From NCBI GenBank assembly GCA_028023455.1, contig JAQFVV010000277.1:868001-932000 (forward strand): 64,000 nucleotides of DNA, read 5' to 3'. Origin of the DNA: Epiperipatus broadwayi. Lineage: Eukaryota > Onychophora > Udeonychophora > Euonychophora > Peripatidae. The translations under genes were made by a program, and so were the position numbers. Positions 22,780 through 33,756 of this stretch are shown piece by piece. How positions within the stretch are numbered: position 1 is the first letter of the stretch; each line of letters starts with the position of its first letter. The notes under the pieces are model-generated. The model made no database searches and was not told the DNA's origin. It saw only the letters and a list, made by a program, of their open reading frames with translations.

Positions 22780-23335
22780 GTTTACATATGTTCGCATTCA
22801 TATGGGAAAATACATTCCAATCAGTTGGAAGAGTTAGAAATCTATTTCAGAATGAGTCATCCTGTTTAAACTGTAGGTATATTAAATTAGGTTTAGGAGC
22901 CTAAAGGGCTACTCTTTATAGCTATTGTATAGAACATTTATTCAGTTAGGGTTCAGATCAAAAAAGGATCATCTCTTTATTTAATATAAGAGGAATTATG
23001 TTTAAAATAGGATCTAAAAATGACCATTCCTTATGATTACTGTAATAAAGATAGTGTTGATGTTTATCCCATATATAATGTGCATATGCATAAGTACTAG
23101 GAGACATGTTAGTCAAAGAAATGTTACATTTATGAATTCATACATGCGTAAAGTTATATTTAAGGATATTGAAAACTGGGTTAAAAGTATAGTGGATATG
23201 GCATTATCTATTTAATATATTGTTACTATGATGTATAAGATAAAAGGTCTTTGTTAAATAAATAAATTGCATATGAATTAATGATTATACTTTGTAAAAA
23301 AAAAATATATGAGTTGTTAATTTTATTAGTAGTTA
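22780..23335. other. AT-rich stretch, no gene recognised
   Basis: No repeat border, exon or RNA motif supported here. Confidence 0.5.
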
Positions 23336-23337
23336 TA

Positions 23338-23440
23338 TTTTATTATTATTATTATTATTTTATTATTATTACTACTACTACTACTGCTACTGCTGCTGCT
23401 GCTACTACTAATACTACTACTGCTACCACTACTACTGAAA
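23338..23440. repeat. compound trinucleotide microsatellite
   Basis: ATT units pass into ACT and GCT units and back to ACT; no open coding context. Confidence 0.9.
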
Positions 23441-23471
23441 TAAAATACTAGTTTTTTACTTCACCTTCGAT

Positions 23472-23789
23472 TAGTAAATAGTTTAGATTGCTCTTTACGC
23501 AAAAAAGTGAAGCTTGTCTCAATCTTATTACAAGTTATATGGCTTAGCGCTTTCAGAGACCTTGTGTCTCCATAATCATAGCCTACTTTTAACTGAAGTT
23601 TAGTTTTGGTTTATGTAAAATTTTATGCAATTTCATAAAATTTTACATAAACCAAAATGAAACTTCAGTTAAAAGTAGGCTATGATTATGGAGACACAAG
23701 GTCTCTGAAAGCACTAAGCCATATAACTTGTAATACGATTGAGACAAGCTTCACTTTTTTGCATAAAGCACAATCTAAACTATTTACTA
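23472..23789. repeat. 318-bp near-perfect palindrome
   Basis: TAGTAAATAG at 23472 pairs with CTATTTACTA ending at 23789, and the arms (about 150 bp each) match almost base for base in to a centre at about 23628-23634. Sequence in the arms (GGCTTAGCGCTTTCAGAG, GTGTCTCCATAATCATAG) recurs in degraded form at 23895-23940 and 60050-60080, so this is an inverted dimer of a dispersed repeat. Confidence 0.9.
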
Positions 23790-24127
23790 TTATTATTGTA
23801 ATTTCAGATTTTTCTTCACCATTAACAACTATGTAAGATTTAATATGCTTGATGTATATAGTGAAATTAAATTCTTAAAAAATTGCAATATTTCTTAAGG
23901 CTAAGCACTTTCAGAGTTTTCATCTCCATATTTATAGCCCTTGACCATAATAATTTATGCAAATCTATGCAAGCTCATTTATATTGTCCATCTCTTTGAA
24001 ATAGAAAAGCATGTATCTTTCCTGTTTATTGCCTTCATATCTCTTGCTATATACTATGCCTCCTTAATTTTCCTTTTGATGTCATTCCTCTCAGTGGAAA
24101 TTATTGTAGCACTTGCAGGTTCAAATT

Positions 24128-24143
24128 CATGATGATGATGATG

Positions 24144-24191
<48 letters not shown>

Positions 24192-24212
24192 AATAATAAT
24201 AATAATAATTTT
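24128..24212. repeat. ATG/ATT/AAT trinucleotide microsatellite
   Basis: GATGAT units, then a long ATT run, then AATAAT units that can pair with the ATT run. Confidence 0.9.
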
Positions 24213-24289
24213 ATTAAAGAAAATAAATCATACATTAATTGATAAATATACATGGAAATTATTATTATTATATCATTTGTTACTTTGCT

Positions 24290-24475
24290 TATGTAAGATT
24301 GCTTGGTCTACCATCATTCATTGGGAGTAACTTGTGTTCGCTGCAGTTAACCTGGCATTACACATGGAGCTGTATAATGATTACATTATTATATTGAATA
24401 AAATATTGTTTTAAATATATGTGTTAGTCTATTTTCTGATGCTTAAAGCCAAGCAGCACCCATGTTCTTAATATA
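24290..24475 (+). repeat. dispersed repeat, inverse copy at 56655-56930
   Basis: ATTGCTTGGTCTACCATCA, GGCATTACA, TATAATGATTACA and CTGATGCTTAAAGCCA recur in opposite orientation and the matching order at 56655-56930. Identity unknown; no coding or pol III boxes seen. Confidence 0.65.
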
Positions 24476-25212
24476 TTGAATGTGGAAGCACATCTAAGAG
24501 AAGAAGAAGAAGTGCCTATACTGGAAAACTTGGTATGGCAGGGTATAAATAGAAAAAAAAGGGGGTGGTAGTATAGGAGTTCTGTCAAAAAAATATTTAA
24601 ATACTGTTAAATGACAAGATTATTTGTGGTTTGAGATAAGATTAGGAAACCACAAATGGATATTGGTTATAGTGTATATAGCCACTGGAGATAGTCAAAC
24701 TATAATGGAGTAGAACAGTAGCATATATGAATGCTGAGTTGAGGAAATATAGAGTTTCAAAATAAGGGGGAGAAAATAAATGGTTATAGGGGATATGAAT
24801 AGGCTTATTGATGAAATTGATGATGCAGATAACAAGAATGGTCATCTTTTGAAGAATTTTTTTCAGAAAGTGAATTTGAGCATTGCAAATTTATCAAATA
24901 TTTATGAGACAATACACATACTTAGTCTAGAAATTATATATCTCACACAATAAATTATGTATTAGTAGAAAAAGGGAGTAAACTATGGAAAATAAAGTGT
25001 TTGATAATGAAGAGACAGTATATAATAGTAATCATAATTTCTTTATAATAGAAATGTAAAAGTAGAAAAGATAGTGAAAGATGTGGATGGAGAATGAATG
25101 ATAAGAATAGGTTAGAAGAATATAAAATAAAAGTTGAAGAAATCATGGTGTGTGAAGTAGAAAAAGTGGCAAAAAAGGTTTTACGTGAGAATATTCAGAA
25201 GAATAAAAGTAA

Positions 25213-25451
25213 AACAGGCAAAACTCTCTATATGTATTGCCACTCAGTGCAAGACAAAATAATCAATGGATGCCAGAAGGCTTGTGCATAAAATCCCCAT
25301 CTGGTGCTTACTCATCCAATATTCCCAGACTAGTTTCTGGCTTGTGGCTTTCAAGGCCACTGAGTGGCAATACATATAGAGAGTTTTGTCTGTTTAAATA
25401 ACAGTTAAGAGCAAGCATAAGAAATAGTGATCATGTGGTGTTTATTGGCTT
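25213..25451 (-). mobile_element. short family 2 hammerhead element nested in LINE, 14-bp target duplication
   Basis: Flanked by aagaataaaagtaa at 25199-25212 and 25452-25465. The LINE copy L1 has a single uninterrupted version of the site at about 11985-12002, i.e. the empty site. Minus-strand order: leader (AACACCACATGATCAC), left inverted repeat CAAAACTCTCTATATG through CACTCAGTGGCC, GCCACAAGCCAGAAACTAG (3' half of the hammerhead with intact GAAA and GTC), body, right inverted repeat. The CTGATGA half is deleted. Confidence 0.88.
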
Positions 25452-26116
25452 AAGAATAAAAGTAATAGAAAAGTGAGAGTTAGTAAAAGTGTAAAAGAGG
25501 GTGGGGGAGCATGCAGAGAATATAGGTGTGCTATTAAGAACAAGAAAATTGAAAAAGAGGTTGGGGGGGGGGCAATCAAGCAGAGAATATAGGTATGCTA
25601 TTAAGAACAAGGAAATTGAAAAAGATGTTAATGTTAAATGGGAAAAGTATTTTAAAAAAAAATTGGCTTATTATAGAGAATGAAATTAAATAGTAAATTG
25701 TTGGAGGATACTAATAAAAGTGGAAAGATGGGAGTAAAAAATTTTGGAAATACATTAAAAGAAGAATGTAGGAGAGAGTGAAATAGTATTACTAGATAAT
25801 GAGGGAATAGAATATAGCTATAGAGAAGAATTAGAGATAATCCTAAATAAATATGTAATGGATATAGAAAAGATTTTAGATATGAATGGCAGAGTGATAA
25901 CAAATATAAAAGCATATAGTAATAGAAACATTATGTTTATAGAAAATGAATGAGTTAGGGGAAAAATTGAAAAATGGAAAGGCAAGAGGGTTTAGATAAA
26001 TGGGCAGCAGAGTTTGTAATAAATTTAGGAAGTAGAGTAGATTAAACCTATTATCATGTTTTAATAAGATAGCACAGAAGAGAGATTGTCCGAATAATTG
26101 GAGTAATACAAGAGTA

Positions 26117-26602
26117 ATGCTACTATTTAAAGGAAAGGATAAAGATCATAGAAAGTTAAGCAATTATAGACTGATAGTGGTAATGTCAGTGTTATGTAAA
26201 GTTTTTGCATATATGGTGGCTGAAAGGTTTGCAAAATGGATTGAAGAAAATAATATAGTGGGAGAAATGCAAGGAGGTTTTCAATCAGATAGGCATATAG
26301 GAGATAGTTTAATAATTACACAACTTATAGATATGAGTAGAAATGCAGGTAGACAGTTATATATGGTTTTTATAGATATAGAGAAGGCATATGATAGCGT
26401 AAATAGAAATAGATTATGGATAAATTTGGAAATGGATAGAGCTTTAGTGAATGTTATTAAGAGATTGTATGAAAATAATTACTATATGTATCAATTAGGG
26501 AATATAGAATCAGTTAGAGCTTTAGTGAATTTTATTAAGAGATTGTATGAAAATAATTACTATATGTATCAATTAGGGAATATAGAATCAGTTAAAGTTT
26601 AA
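26117..26602 (+). pseudogene. LINE reverse transcriptase fragment in L2
   Basis: A 161-codon frame holds FKGKDKDHRKLSNYR, VGEMQGGFQSDRHIGDSLI, FIDIEKAYDSVNRNRLW and then a tandemly duplicated 26-residue segment (RALVNVIKRLYENNYYMYQL and its copy), ending at a stop at 26600. A second frame (26609-26905) continues with RQGCPMPLILF and a damaged D-D box near 26760. Reverse transcriptase of the CR1 group; not functional. Confidence 0.85.
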
Positions 26603-26939
26603 AATAGGGTGGGATTAAGGCAAGGATGCCCTATGCCACTTATTTTGTTTTTGTTGTATTTAACAAAAATAGAGAGAGCAATAGAAAGACCAGGAAGAGG
26701 GGTAGAGATACCATTAATATGTGGCAAGGGAATATATACATTATCAGGTCTTTTTTTTTTGCAGATGATGTCTCCTTGTGCACAGAAAATAGAAAAGATA
26801 TATAAGCTGAAGACATGCACAAGGGTGGATAAAGAGTTGGGGATTAAATTTAGTGAAGAAACAAAGGTAATGATGATTAATACTGGGGAAAGAGAAGAGA
26901 AATAATTTTTATTGGGGGATATAAATAAATAAAGAAAAT

Positions 26940-27192
26940 ATAAAATAAATGAACTATGTTAAGTCTGACTATTATATAATAATAGATGGTATTTGTAAAT
27001 TTTTGGTGGGTGGGAAGGATAAAAATTAAAAATCATTTTATTGAAAACAACCACTAATAATAGTCCTTAAGAGTAAAAAAAATGATGCAATGTCTTATAA
27101 ACATGGAAATGTGTAATACACACACAGATATGCATAGAAGGATATGAAGTATGCAGGCATGTCATTAATGATACATTGTTTATTTTTTGCAG
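26940..27192. other. end of upstream intron
   Basis: AT-rich sequence from the L2 remnant to the acceptor of exon A, with a T-rich tract just before 27192. Confidence 0.6.
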
Positions 27193-27304
27193 ATAGGACT
27201 AGGATTGGCATCCTTTGTCACTGTTAGTTTGGGCGGACTTACTATTGGAATTGTTAATGGACTTTTAACAGCTTTAATTACAAAATATACTCAAAATGTG
27301 AGAG
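27193..27304 (+). CDS. SLC9A/NHE sodium-hydrogen exchanger, internal exon A
   Basis: Seen: the run ending at 27192 is T-rich and finishes in CAG, followed by 37 open codons beginning IGLGLASFVTVSLGGLTIG and ending KYTQNVR, then a GT at 27305. The exon starts in phase 0 and leaves one base (phase 1) for exon B. Known: NHE family antiporters exchange Na+ for H+ across the plasma membrane, and this glycine-rich helix followed by a T-x-R-x-x-x-x-R/V-like loop lies just after the ND-containing transport helix. Inferred: this is one transmembrane helix plus a short cytoplasmic loop. The exon with the ND pair should precede it but was not found in 1-27192, so that stretch is probably intron. I recognise the family firmly; the paralogue is uncertain (invertebrate NHE2/NHE3-like). 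Confidence 0.87.
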
Positions 27305-27739
27305 GTATAAAAATGTTATCTTTTTTTTTTAAATGTACTTTTGTAAATATTTGCATGTATATGTTTTTTGTGATTCTGAGTGCATGTGTGTAGAAATTTA
27401 CATCATAAAGCACTCTAAAAGTCTGTTGAGTGTGATAACCACTGCTCAAATAATGTGAAAACTTCTCAGAAAGTCAAATGATTCATTTTGTCTGAAGTCA
27501 CCAAAATCTTTTAAGGGAAATAAGATCAGAAAATGCAAATTGCAACAATGAAATTTTAATCTTTGCAGATGTAAATAATACCTTACTATAAGTAGTTTAA
27601 GTTAATAATTTCCAAGGCAGAATTGTTAAATATTCATTTTAATTATAAATGATAACAGTCAGCCCTTCAACTACCAATGATCTCAACCTGTCGTCAAGGC
27701 AACCTTTTGTAACAGTAAAGTTGGTATTATTTTTATTTA

Positions 27740-28012
27740 TGGTTATTAAATGATCAAACATCACATGATCACCATTCTTTATACTTATACAAACTTTTTC
27801 ACAGAGGTCAAACTCTCCATACAGTAGTCCTACTCACTGCACGTCAGCCAAGACTTCTCACTGATAAAAGCCATAAGCTAGAAACTAGTCTGGGGCTATT
27901 AGTTGAGTAAGCACTAGATAGGGATTTTGTCCACAAACCTTCCTGCATCCATTGATTACTCTCACTTGCACTGAGTGACACTATTGTATGGAGAGTTTTG
28001 TTTTTGTTTATG
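27740..28012 (+). mobile_element. family 2 hammerhead element, monomer form
   Basis: Order on the + strand: leader with AACATCACATGATCACC (about 27758), left terminal inverted repeat TCAAACTCTCCATACAGTAG, hammerhead motif (27856-27895), body ending CATCCATTGATTACTC, right terminal inverted repeat to about 28003. It shows the full monomer plan from which the palindromic and deleted copies can be derived. Target duplication not clear. Confidence 0.7.
27856..27895 (+). ncRNA. hammerhead-like motif, family 2, core base changed
   Basis: CTGATAA at 27861-27867 (the G that pairs with the first C is A), stem II AGC/GCT where other copies have GGC/GCC, GAAA 27881-27884, GTC at 27888-27890, then TGGGG pairing with TCTCA. 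Likely inactive, but the stem II pair change keeps the pairing. Confidence 0.65.
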
Positions 28013-29571
28013 GAATAATATATTTATATAGATCTAAAGATTCGCAACCTCCTTTAACCAAAAAGGTGATACCACCTTTATTGTTAAGGGAGATTGCCTT
28101 GACTACAGGTTGAGATCATTGGTTAGTTAAGTATTGATTGTTATCATCTAAACTTATAAACCTATTACGAATTTCATAAACTTATAAACCTATTAAGGCC
28201 TTGTGTATTTTGCTTTATTGTCATTTTAATTAGTTTGAAAATGCTCAAAGTTTTTGTAAATATGTAATATTAGAACTATATAGAGTAAAGAAAACTTTTA
28301 CGTAAATCTATTGAAAGCAAAGGTCTCTTCAACTGCACACAAACAATGATAAAATACTTAAATATCAATCAGATTAAATGAGTATTGGCTTGTTTTGACA
28401 TTAATTAAGAACTTATAAGAGAAGCCACTGATAATAATTTTTTTATTTAATGTTGTTCACTAATTTAATTTTGAAATGACATATTTGATTTTGAAATGAT
28501 ATATTTGATTTATTATATTGATAAGTTTTTATATATTAAGTTTTAACATTTGCATTACAAATATTTATAATATAGACAAAAAAATGAATAACAGACATAA
28601 CTAATTATAGCTGGAGGAAGTTGTGGACTTTGTTTGCTAATATATCATTTAAGATTATTACCTTTTCTTTTAGATTCTTAATACTAATTTGAGAATTCTT
28701 TCAAATTTTATATGTCATTTTGCACTATCTGCATCTAGATGGATATATAAGGGCCTAGGCAAATGATCTTAACTGGGCCAAAATGATTGATAAGTTCGGG
28801 TGAGTTATCGCACTCAATAACTATAAGTATTTATATAAAGAAATACACGAATACGGTAGTTTGAGTTAATTGGTTTAATAATATAAATATCAGAGGGTTA
28901 ATAGATGGATACCTATTATTAATTACCTTAATATATATAAGAGCTGATTAATACATAAAATACATTACTATAATCTATACATGTTAATACATTATATTTT
29001 AAGGCCTGAAGACTTACATAAATTATAATCCAAGATCTGTATGACCTGTATTTATGCCCCTAGGTCTACCTTGGTACATTTGGAGGTAGACCTCTCTGCA
29101 AAATGAGCTGAGAGTGAAGCAGCATGATTTTAGAGCACACTAGAAAACACATCCATCCTTCAAACTTCACCTCACAAGTCTGTCGCTAGTTTTTTTCCCT
29201 GCTGTTCTGGGTGTTACAATGTATATTCCCATTGGTCATTCGTTGACACAAGATTCAAAGTGCCAGTTTGTTTATCTACTTTTTAATCACATAATAATTT
29301 AATTGCCAAATTCCCAGAAGTAATTTTTGGCTTAGTTTTTTCCATTATCACTGACTAATCAGTTATGTACATTTCACTACTTCAATATTATCTTATGGTT
29401 ATTAATTATTTCTAAATCTAATTAGTCTTTGCTTCTTTTAATTTGCAACCATTGTTATCTCATTTTACAATATTAATAGTTAATGTGAATGCTTATAATA
29501 ATTATATTTTTATATATTCATGTATATATGAATACACAAAATATTTAGCACATCTCCCCAAGTTCAGAGAT

Positions 29572-30620
29572 TTAGCTTTCAACTTTTTTCTTCTTTTTCT
29601 CTGAACTTAACACATAATCATGCAGGTAGAGGGGAATCTTTCTTTCCCTCTTTGCATGTGGATGCAATTTAATTTTACCATCCATGATTATTTCATTTTC
29701 TTGACTATTATGACCTTCTTCCTCAGTAGTAATGATTTGCATTTCGCTTTTAGTTTCATCCTGAGTAGCATTCTCTTTGTCTTTACTTTTAAACAATTGC
29801 AGAGTCCATTCTGTTATTGCATTCTTGCACAATTGGTTAATGTGTTTACATAATATTTTACCATCTGACATATGGATGACAACCACTTGTTTACTTAAAT
29901 GGTGTACAACACATGCCTGAGTCCATAATTTGTTTAAATTATTCTACACCCAGACTCATTCATCAGGTGAAAATTTATTGTTTATTGTGATTGGCATTTG
30001 AGGCTCTTTCAATCGCATTATTGTAGAGTGTTTTGTGTGTAATTTCCAGCCTAAGTATTTTTCTGCAGGTGATCTGCCTGATTTAGCTGTAGGTGTGGAA
30101 TGTTGAGATAGCAATGCCATGAAAACTGCTTCTTGTAGTCTTCCTTTTCCCATTTTATTCATAGTCAACTTTAATCTTTGTACCACTTTCTCTGCCAGTC
30201 CATTTGATGGGGGGGGGTAAACATATGTTTAATCCCCTATTTCTGCATAAATTCGGTGAAACCCTCCATTATTGGATATGAGGGTTTCCAATAGCCTGTG
30301 GTACGAAAAAATTTCCATGAGCCTGTCAAGTGTCTCATCTGAACTTGTATTTTTCACTGGTTTGTGTTCGAACCATCCTAAGCAAGCATTGACCACTATC
30401 AGAAACAATTGTCTGTGGATTGGACCACAGTTGTCAATGTGAATTCTCTGCCATGGTTTCTCTACTTTTTTCCATGCTTAATAGTTTACTGGGAGGTGCT
30501 TTTGCACATGACTGGCAGATGAAGCCTTTTTTTTATTAATGTTTCTATATCAGTATTGATCTTTGGCCACCAGACATAACTATGGGCTAAAACTTTTGCC
30601 CTGACAATGCCTGGATGATT
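29572..30620 (-). pseudogene. Gypsy integrase and pol C-terminus
   Basis: From about 30620 downward the minus strand reads HSYVWWPKINTDIE, then PWQRIHIDNCGPI with the first catalytic Asp, then ETLISNNGGF where the second Asp has become Asn, then SNGLAEKVVQRLK with the Glu. The segment at 30186-29956 continues with KSGRSPAEKYLGWKL, and 29886-29572 gives the basic tail ending IPLYLHDYVLSSEKKK. The usual D,D-35-E core is therefore altered and split by stops and a G-run at 30209-30216. Confidence 0.82.
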
Positions 30621-30880
30621 TTCATGTAATAAAATTTAGTATTTGTGATCTGTCTATTTTTGGTATTAGGACCTGATCAACTTTTAGAATGCAACTTTTG
30701 CATATTGATCAATTTTTTTGCGAGCTTTTTATAGCTCTATGTGAAAAAACAGAGGGTGTTGTGCTGGCCAGCCTCTTCTAATTTTTCCATTAGCCATTTG
30801 TAGCCAGCATCTTCATTAGTCCATGCTGCTGCTTTTTGGTTATTAAGGGTCTGGCTTTGAAGTGTCTATATAGTTTATTT

Positions 30881-31330
30881 CTATTTAGCTTGCTGCATTC
30901 TCTGAGTTGTCAGGCATTCACGATAATGCATACAATATTCTTTCCTATTCATACCCACAAGTATGTTAATCCATCTCAACATATGTGGACTAAGGTGTTC
31001 AGGAATTTGTTTGATGCCCAAAATTCCCAAAAGTGTTTTATGGTCTGTTATGATTTTGATATAAGATCCATATAAATACTGGTGGAATTTTACAAATTCC
31101 AAATACTATGGCAAGCACTTCCTTGTTCAGCCGACTAGTGTGATGCATATGCTATAGGTCATTCACCATATTGAGCTGGGTGTAACAGATTAGTGTTTCC
31201 ATACCATATTCTGATGCCTCAGTGAGTAGGGTTATTTCTAGATCACTATTATAGTACACCAGTAGTTTGTTTGATGTGACTAAAGCTTTGGTATTGTAAA
31301 AAGCTCTTTCTCGTGCTGCTTCCCAATTCC
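30881..31330 (-). pseudogene. Gypsy RNase H domain
   Basis: Minus strand: FHQYLYGSYIKIITDHKTL then LSPHMLRWINIL (31102-30881), the typical FHxYLYG...I-x-TDHKPLL and SPRMLRW motifs of Ty3/Gypsy RNase H. The region upstream to about 31330 is broken by frameshifts. Confidence 0.8.
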
Positions 31331-31507
31331 ATTTTCTGATTCTTTTTTAGAAATTCATATAATGTCTTGGCTACATGTGCTTTACCTTCTAGGAAATTTC
31401 TCAAAATAATTTACAAACCCAAAAAAGCCTGCAGTTGTTTTACATTATTAGGCTTTCTAGCTTCTGACACTGCTTTGACTTTTTCAGAAGAGTGCTTTAT
31501 CCCAGAG

Positions 31508-32130
31508 CTAGAGACTATATGCCCTAAAAACTTTAATTCTGTGGGCTTCTATATTCATTTTTCGAGTAGTCAATTTCACCACAAATTTCTCTAGTATTCG
31601 ACAGACATTAGTTAGATGACTATGCAATTCATTTTCTGATCTTGCCATAATTAGTATGTCATCAAAATAAGGGATAATGCCTTTGAATCCACTAAGCAAT
31701 ATTTCATTTTTTTCTTGACATATACTAGGAGTGAACACTATGCCAAATGGGAGATGTTTGCAGTTGAATAGACCCACATGAGTAGTCAGTGTTAGAATTT
31801 CAGCAGCCTTATTTGTACTGGAATTTGATGGAATGCCACATCTAAATCTAATTTAGCAAAATACTTTGATTTTTGCAGTGATGTTAATATTTCTCTGGAA
31901 TTTAGAATGATATGTTGACAATTATATGATAATCACTGCATAAGCATATCTGTCCATTAGGTTTGGTGATAACAACCAGATGAGTCACCCACTCTGCCTC
32001 CTCCGTTGATTCTAGAATGCCATTCTTCACCAACTCATTTATTTATTTTTGCTACTTTTTCTTTCTGAGTGAAAGGGACCTTTCAAGATCTGCAAATTAT
32101 TTGTGCTGCCTCTCGTGACATTTCCAGAGA
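31508..32130 (-). pseudogene. Gypsy reverse transcriptase
   Basis: Minus strand: KYFAKLDLDVAFHQIPV near 31880-31820 (palm motif with Asp), then GLFNCKHLPFG at about 31775-31745 and YFDDILIMARSENE at about 31660, the Y-x-D-D catalytic box. Sequence continues to the connection region. Frames shift at least twice; both key palm motifs are readable but the gene is dead. Confidence 0.85.
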
Positions 32131-32559
32131 CACCAGTTTGATTTTAATAATTCCTGGTTTACCATTAAAAAGTTTAGGGAAACAATCTCATATCTCTTTC
32201 ACTATCAATTTTTTTGACCATTGAGATTTCACTTCCCAGCTCAGCAAACCATTTATGACCAATGAGAGGGCTTATGGGGATGTATACAATATATAGCAGC
32301 AAGTTTGAAAATTTTGCCTTTATTACTCATAATTTGAGCTTAGACTACCCCCTTAATTTTTATTTCTTTTTCATTTACATCCAATGCTTTAAGCTTTTTA
32401 GGGGGCTGTCTTATTTCTGCCATAATTGATTTTTAATCATTTATGGATATTAAAGAAATGCCACTATTGCTGTCTATTTTTGATTTGTAAATGTATTATT
32501 TATAACAGTATTTTCATTTTGATTAGACTTGATTGTATTTATACCCTGTGTATTATTTT

Positions 32560-33350
32560 TCTTTAACTTGTTTGACTGTTTTATTTTCACCAAGTGACCT
32601 ACTTTTTTACACAGTCTACATCGAGCATGTTTAAAATAGCCTTCTTTAGATATATGACCTAGTTTTCCATAACAATACCACTTTGATTTGACTTTTTTCA
32701 GTTTAACAATTTTGTTATCGGAGACCTTTCTGTCAGAGATTTTTCAACATTAAATATTCCGGTTTGATCGTAATCAATGACTTTTTTCAAAGCAAATTCT
32801 TTTGCTTGATCCAATACTATTTTGTGAGCTATACTGTGTTTGATTGCTTCATGATAATTTATCTCTTTTATCATCTAATAACTTCTGCCTTAAACTATCA
32901 CTATTTATTCCACATGAGGAATTGTTCAAGTAGCGCTTCTTCAAGATACAAATCATAACAGCAATTTTTTGTGAGTTCGCATAGGGTTGAATCATAATCC
33001 TGCATATTTTCATTTCTGCCTTGATAGCAATTTTGAAAATGAAGTCTGGTGATGTGCCTAGACAGGTGAGGTTTAAAGTAAACAATCTTTTAACTCATTG
33101 TAGGTTAATTGTTCAAGAGTGTGGGGTTCTGCTAATCTGTTAGCTATTTGTATGACCGCTTTTCCTGCAAAACATGATAATATCACTGTTTTATATGCAT
33201 CTTCAATTACTCTGTTAATAAAACAATATAATTTTCAATCTGCTGAACATACAGGCACCACTCATTTGCTTCTCTGACATCAAGCTCTGACCTTGCCGAT
33301 TGCATTTTAAGCAAATTTATATAAACTAACTCGTTTTAATACTGTAGATT
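32560..33350 (-). pseudogene. Gypsy gag with degraded zinc knuckles
   Basis: At about 32690-32590 the minus strand reads CYGKLGHISKEG then CRLCKKVGHLVKIK. These are two CCHC knuckle positions typical of this Gypsy group, with the last Cys of each replaced (Gly, Lys) and one early Cys lost. The 78-codon frame at 33085-32849 lies in the gag body. No intact start was found. Confidence 0.65.
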
Positions 33351-33674
33351 TATTCATTACTTTGATAAATTGTGACAGACCTATTTGTTTGTCAGTAGGC
33401 TGCTAAAGTTCAAATTGAACTGTCAATACTGCACCATTGCAATATCCACATGTATACAGATATATAAGGGCCACGCAGCTGACCTCAACTGGCTAAAATA
33501 ATTGATAAGTTCGGTTGTAAGTTATCGCCCTCAATAACTCAACTAAATATTAAGAATCTAAAAGAAGCAGCAACTTATCTTTGGCATTAACTAATTACTT
33601 TCTTAGTCTACGTTACTTAAATTGACTTAAAATAAAATTTATGCATTATTAATAATATGAAGTAATAATTTCAG

Positions 33675-33756
33675 TTGTGGAACCCTTAGCAGTTTTTGGT
33701 ATGGCATATCTTTCTTACCTGACTGCAGAAATGTTTCATTTTTCAGGAATCATTAG
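33675..33756 (+). CDS. SLC9A/NHE exchanger, internal exon B
   Basis: Seen: acceptor TTTCAG ends at 33674. The two first bases complete a Val codon with the last base of exon A. The exon then reads VEPLAVFGMAYLSYLTAEMF and HFSGII, and stops at a GT at 33757 after two bases of a split codon. Known: the block V-x-E-P-L-x-V-F ... Y-L-S-Y-x-T-A-E-M-F-H-x-S-G-I is one of the most conserved signatures of NHE1-5-type exchangers. It spans a membrane helix and the start of the next. The family match is unambiguous by eye. The preceding intron (27305-33674) is occupied mostly by an antisense Gypsy remnant; the following intron is only 77 bp. Confidence 0.9.

Larger units (their letters stand above)
24482..26935 (+). 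mobile_element. CR1-group LINE, truncated and decayed (copy L2)
   Basis: Collinear with L1 from the endonuclease motif GAAGCACATCTAAGAGAAG (L1 about 11205) to just past the reverse transcriptase (L1 about 13345); both ends are missing. It is interrupted at 25213-25451 by a hammerhead-family element. It has a 67-bp duplication near 25513-25640 and an in-frame 78-bp duplication at 26441-26596. The palm motif FIDIEKAYD (about 26375) keeps the catalytic Asp that L1 lost. Confidence 0.85.
27660..28142. repeat. inverted-repeat element holding a family 2 element
   Basis: CCAATGATCTCAACCTG and CAAGGCAACC at about 27674-27706 pair with GGTTGAGATCATTGG at about 28107-28121 and GATTGCCTTGACTAC at about 28091. 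The same end sequence (AATCTCAAGCTGTTGTCAAG) is at 7384-7403, also just left of a family 2 element, so the two repeats tend to travel together. Confidence 0.7.
28716..33541 (-). mobile_element. Ty3/Gypsy LTR retrotransposon remnant, antisense in intron A-B
   Basis: Minus-strand reading gives gag (about 33350-32560), protease region, reverse transcriptase, RNase H and integrase in the Ty3/Gypsy order. All of them carry frameshifts and stops. At both ends a related direct segment occurs, about 28716-28823 and 33440-33541, sharing GATATATAAGGGCC, TTGATAAGTTCGG and CTCAATAACT. I take these as what is left of the LTRs; full LTR borders, primer-binding site and target duplication were not resolved. 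It fills most of the intron between exons A and B. Confidence 0.82.
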
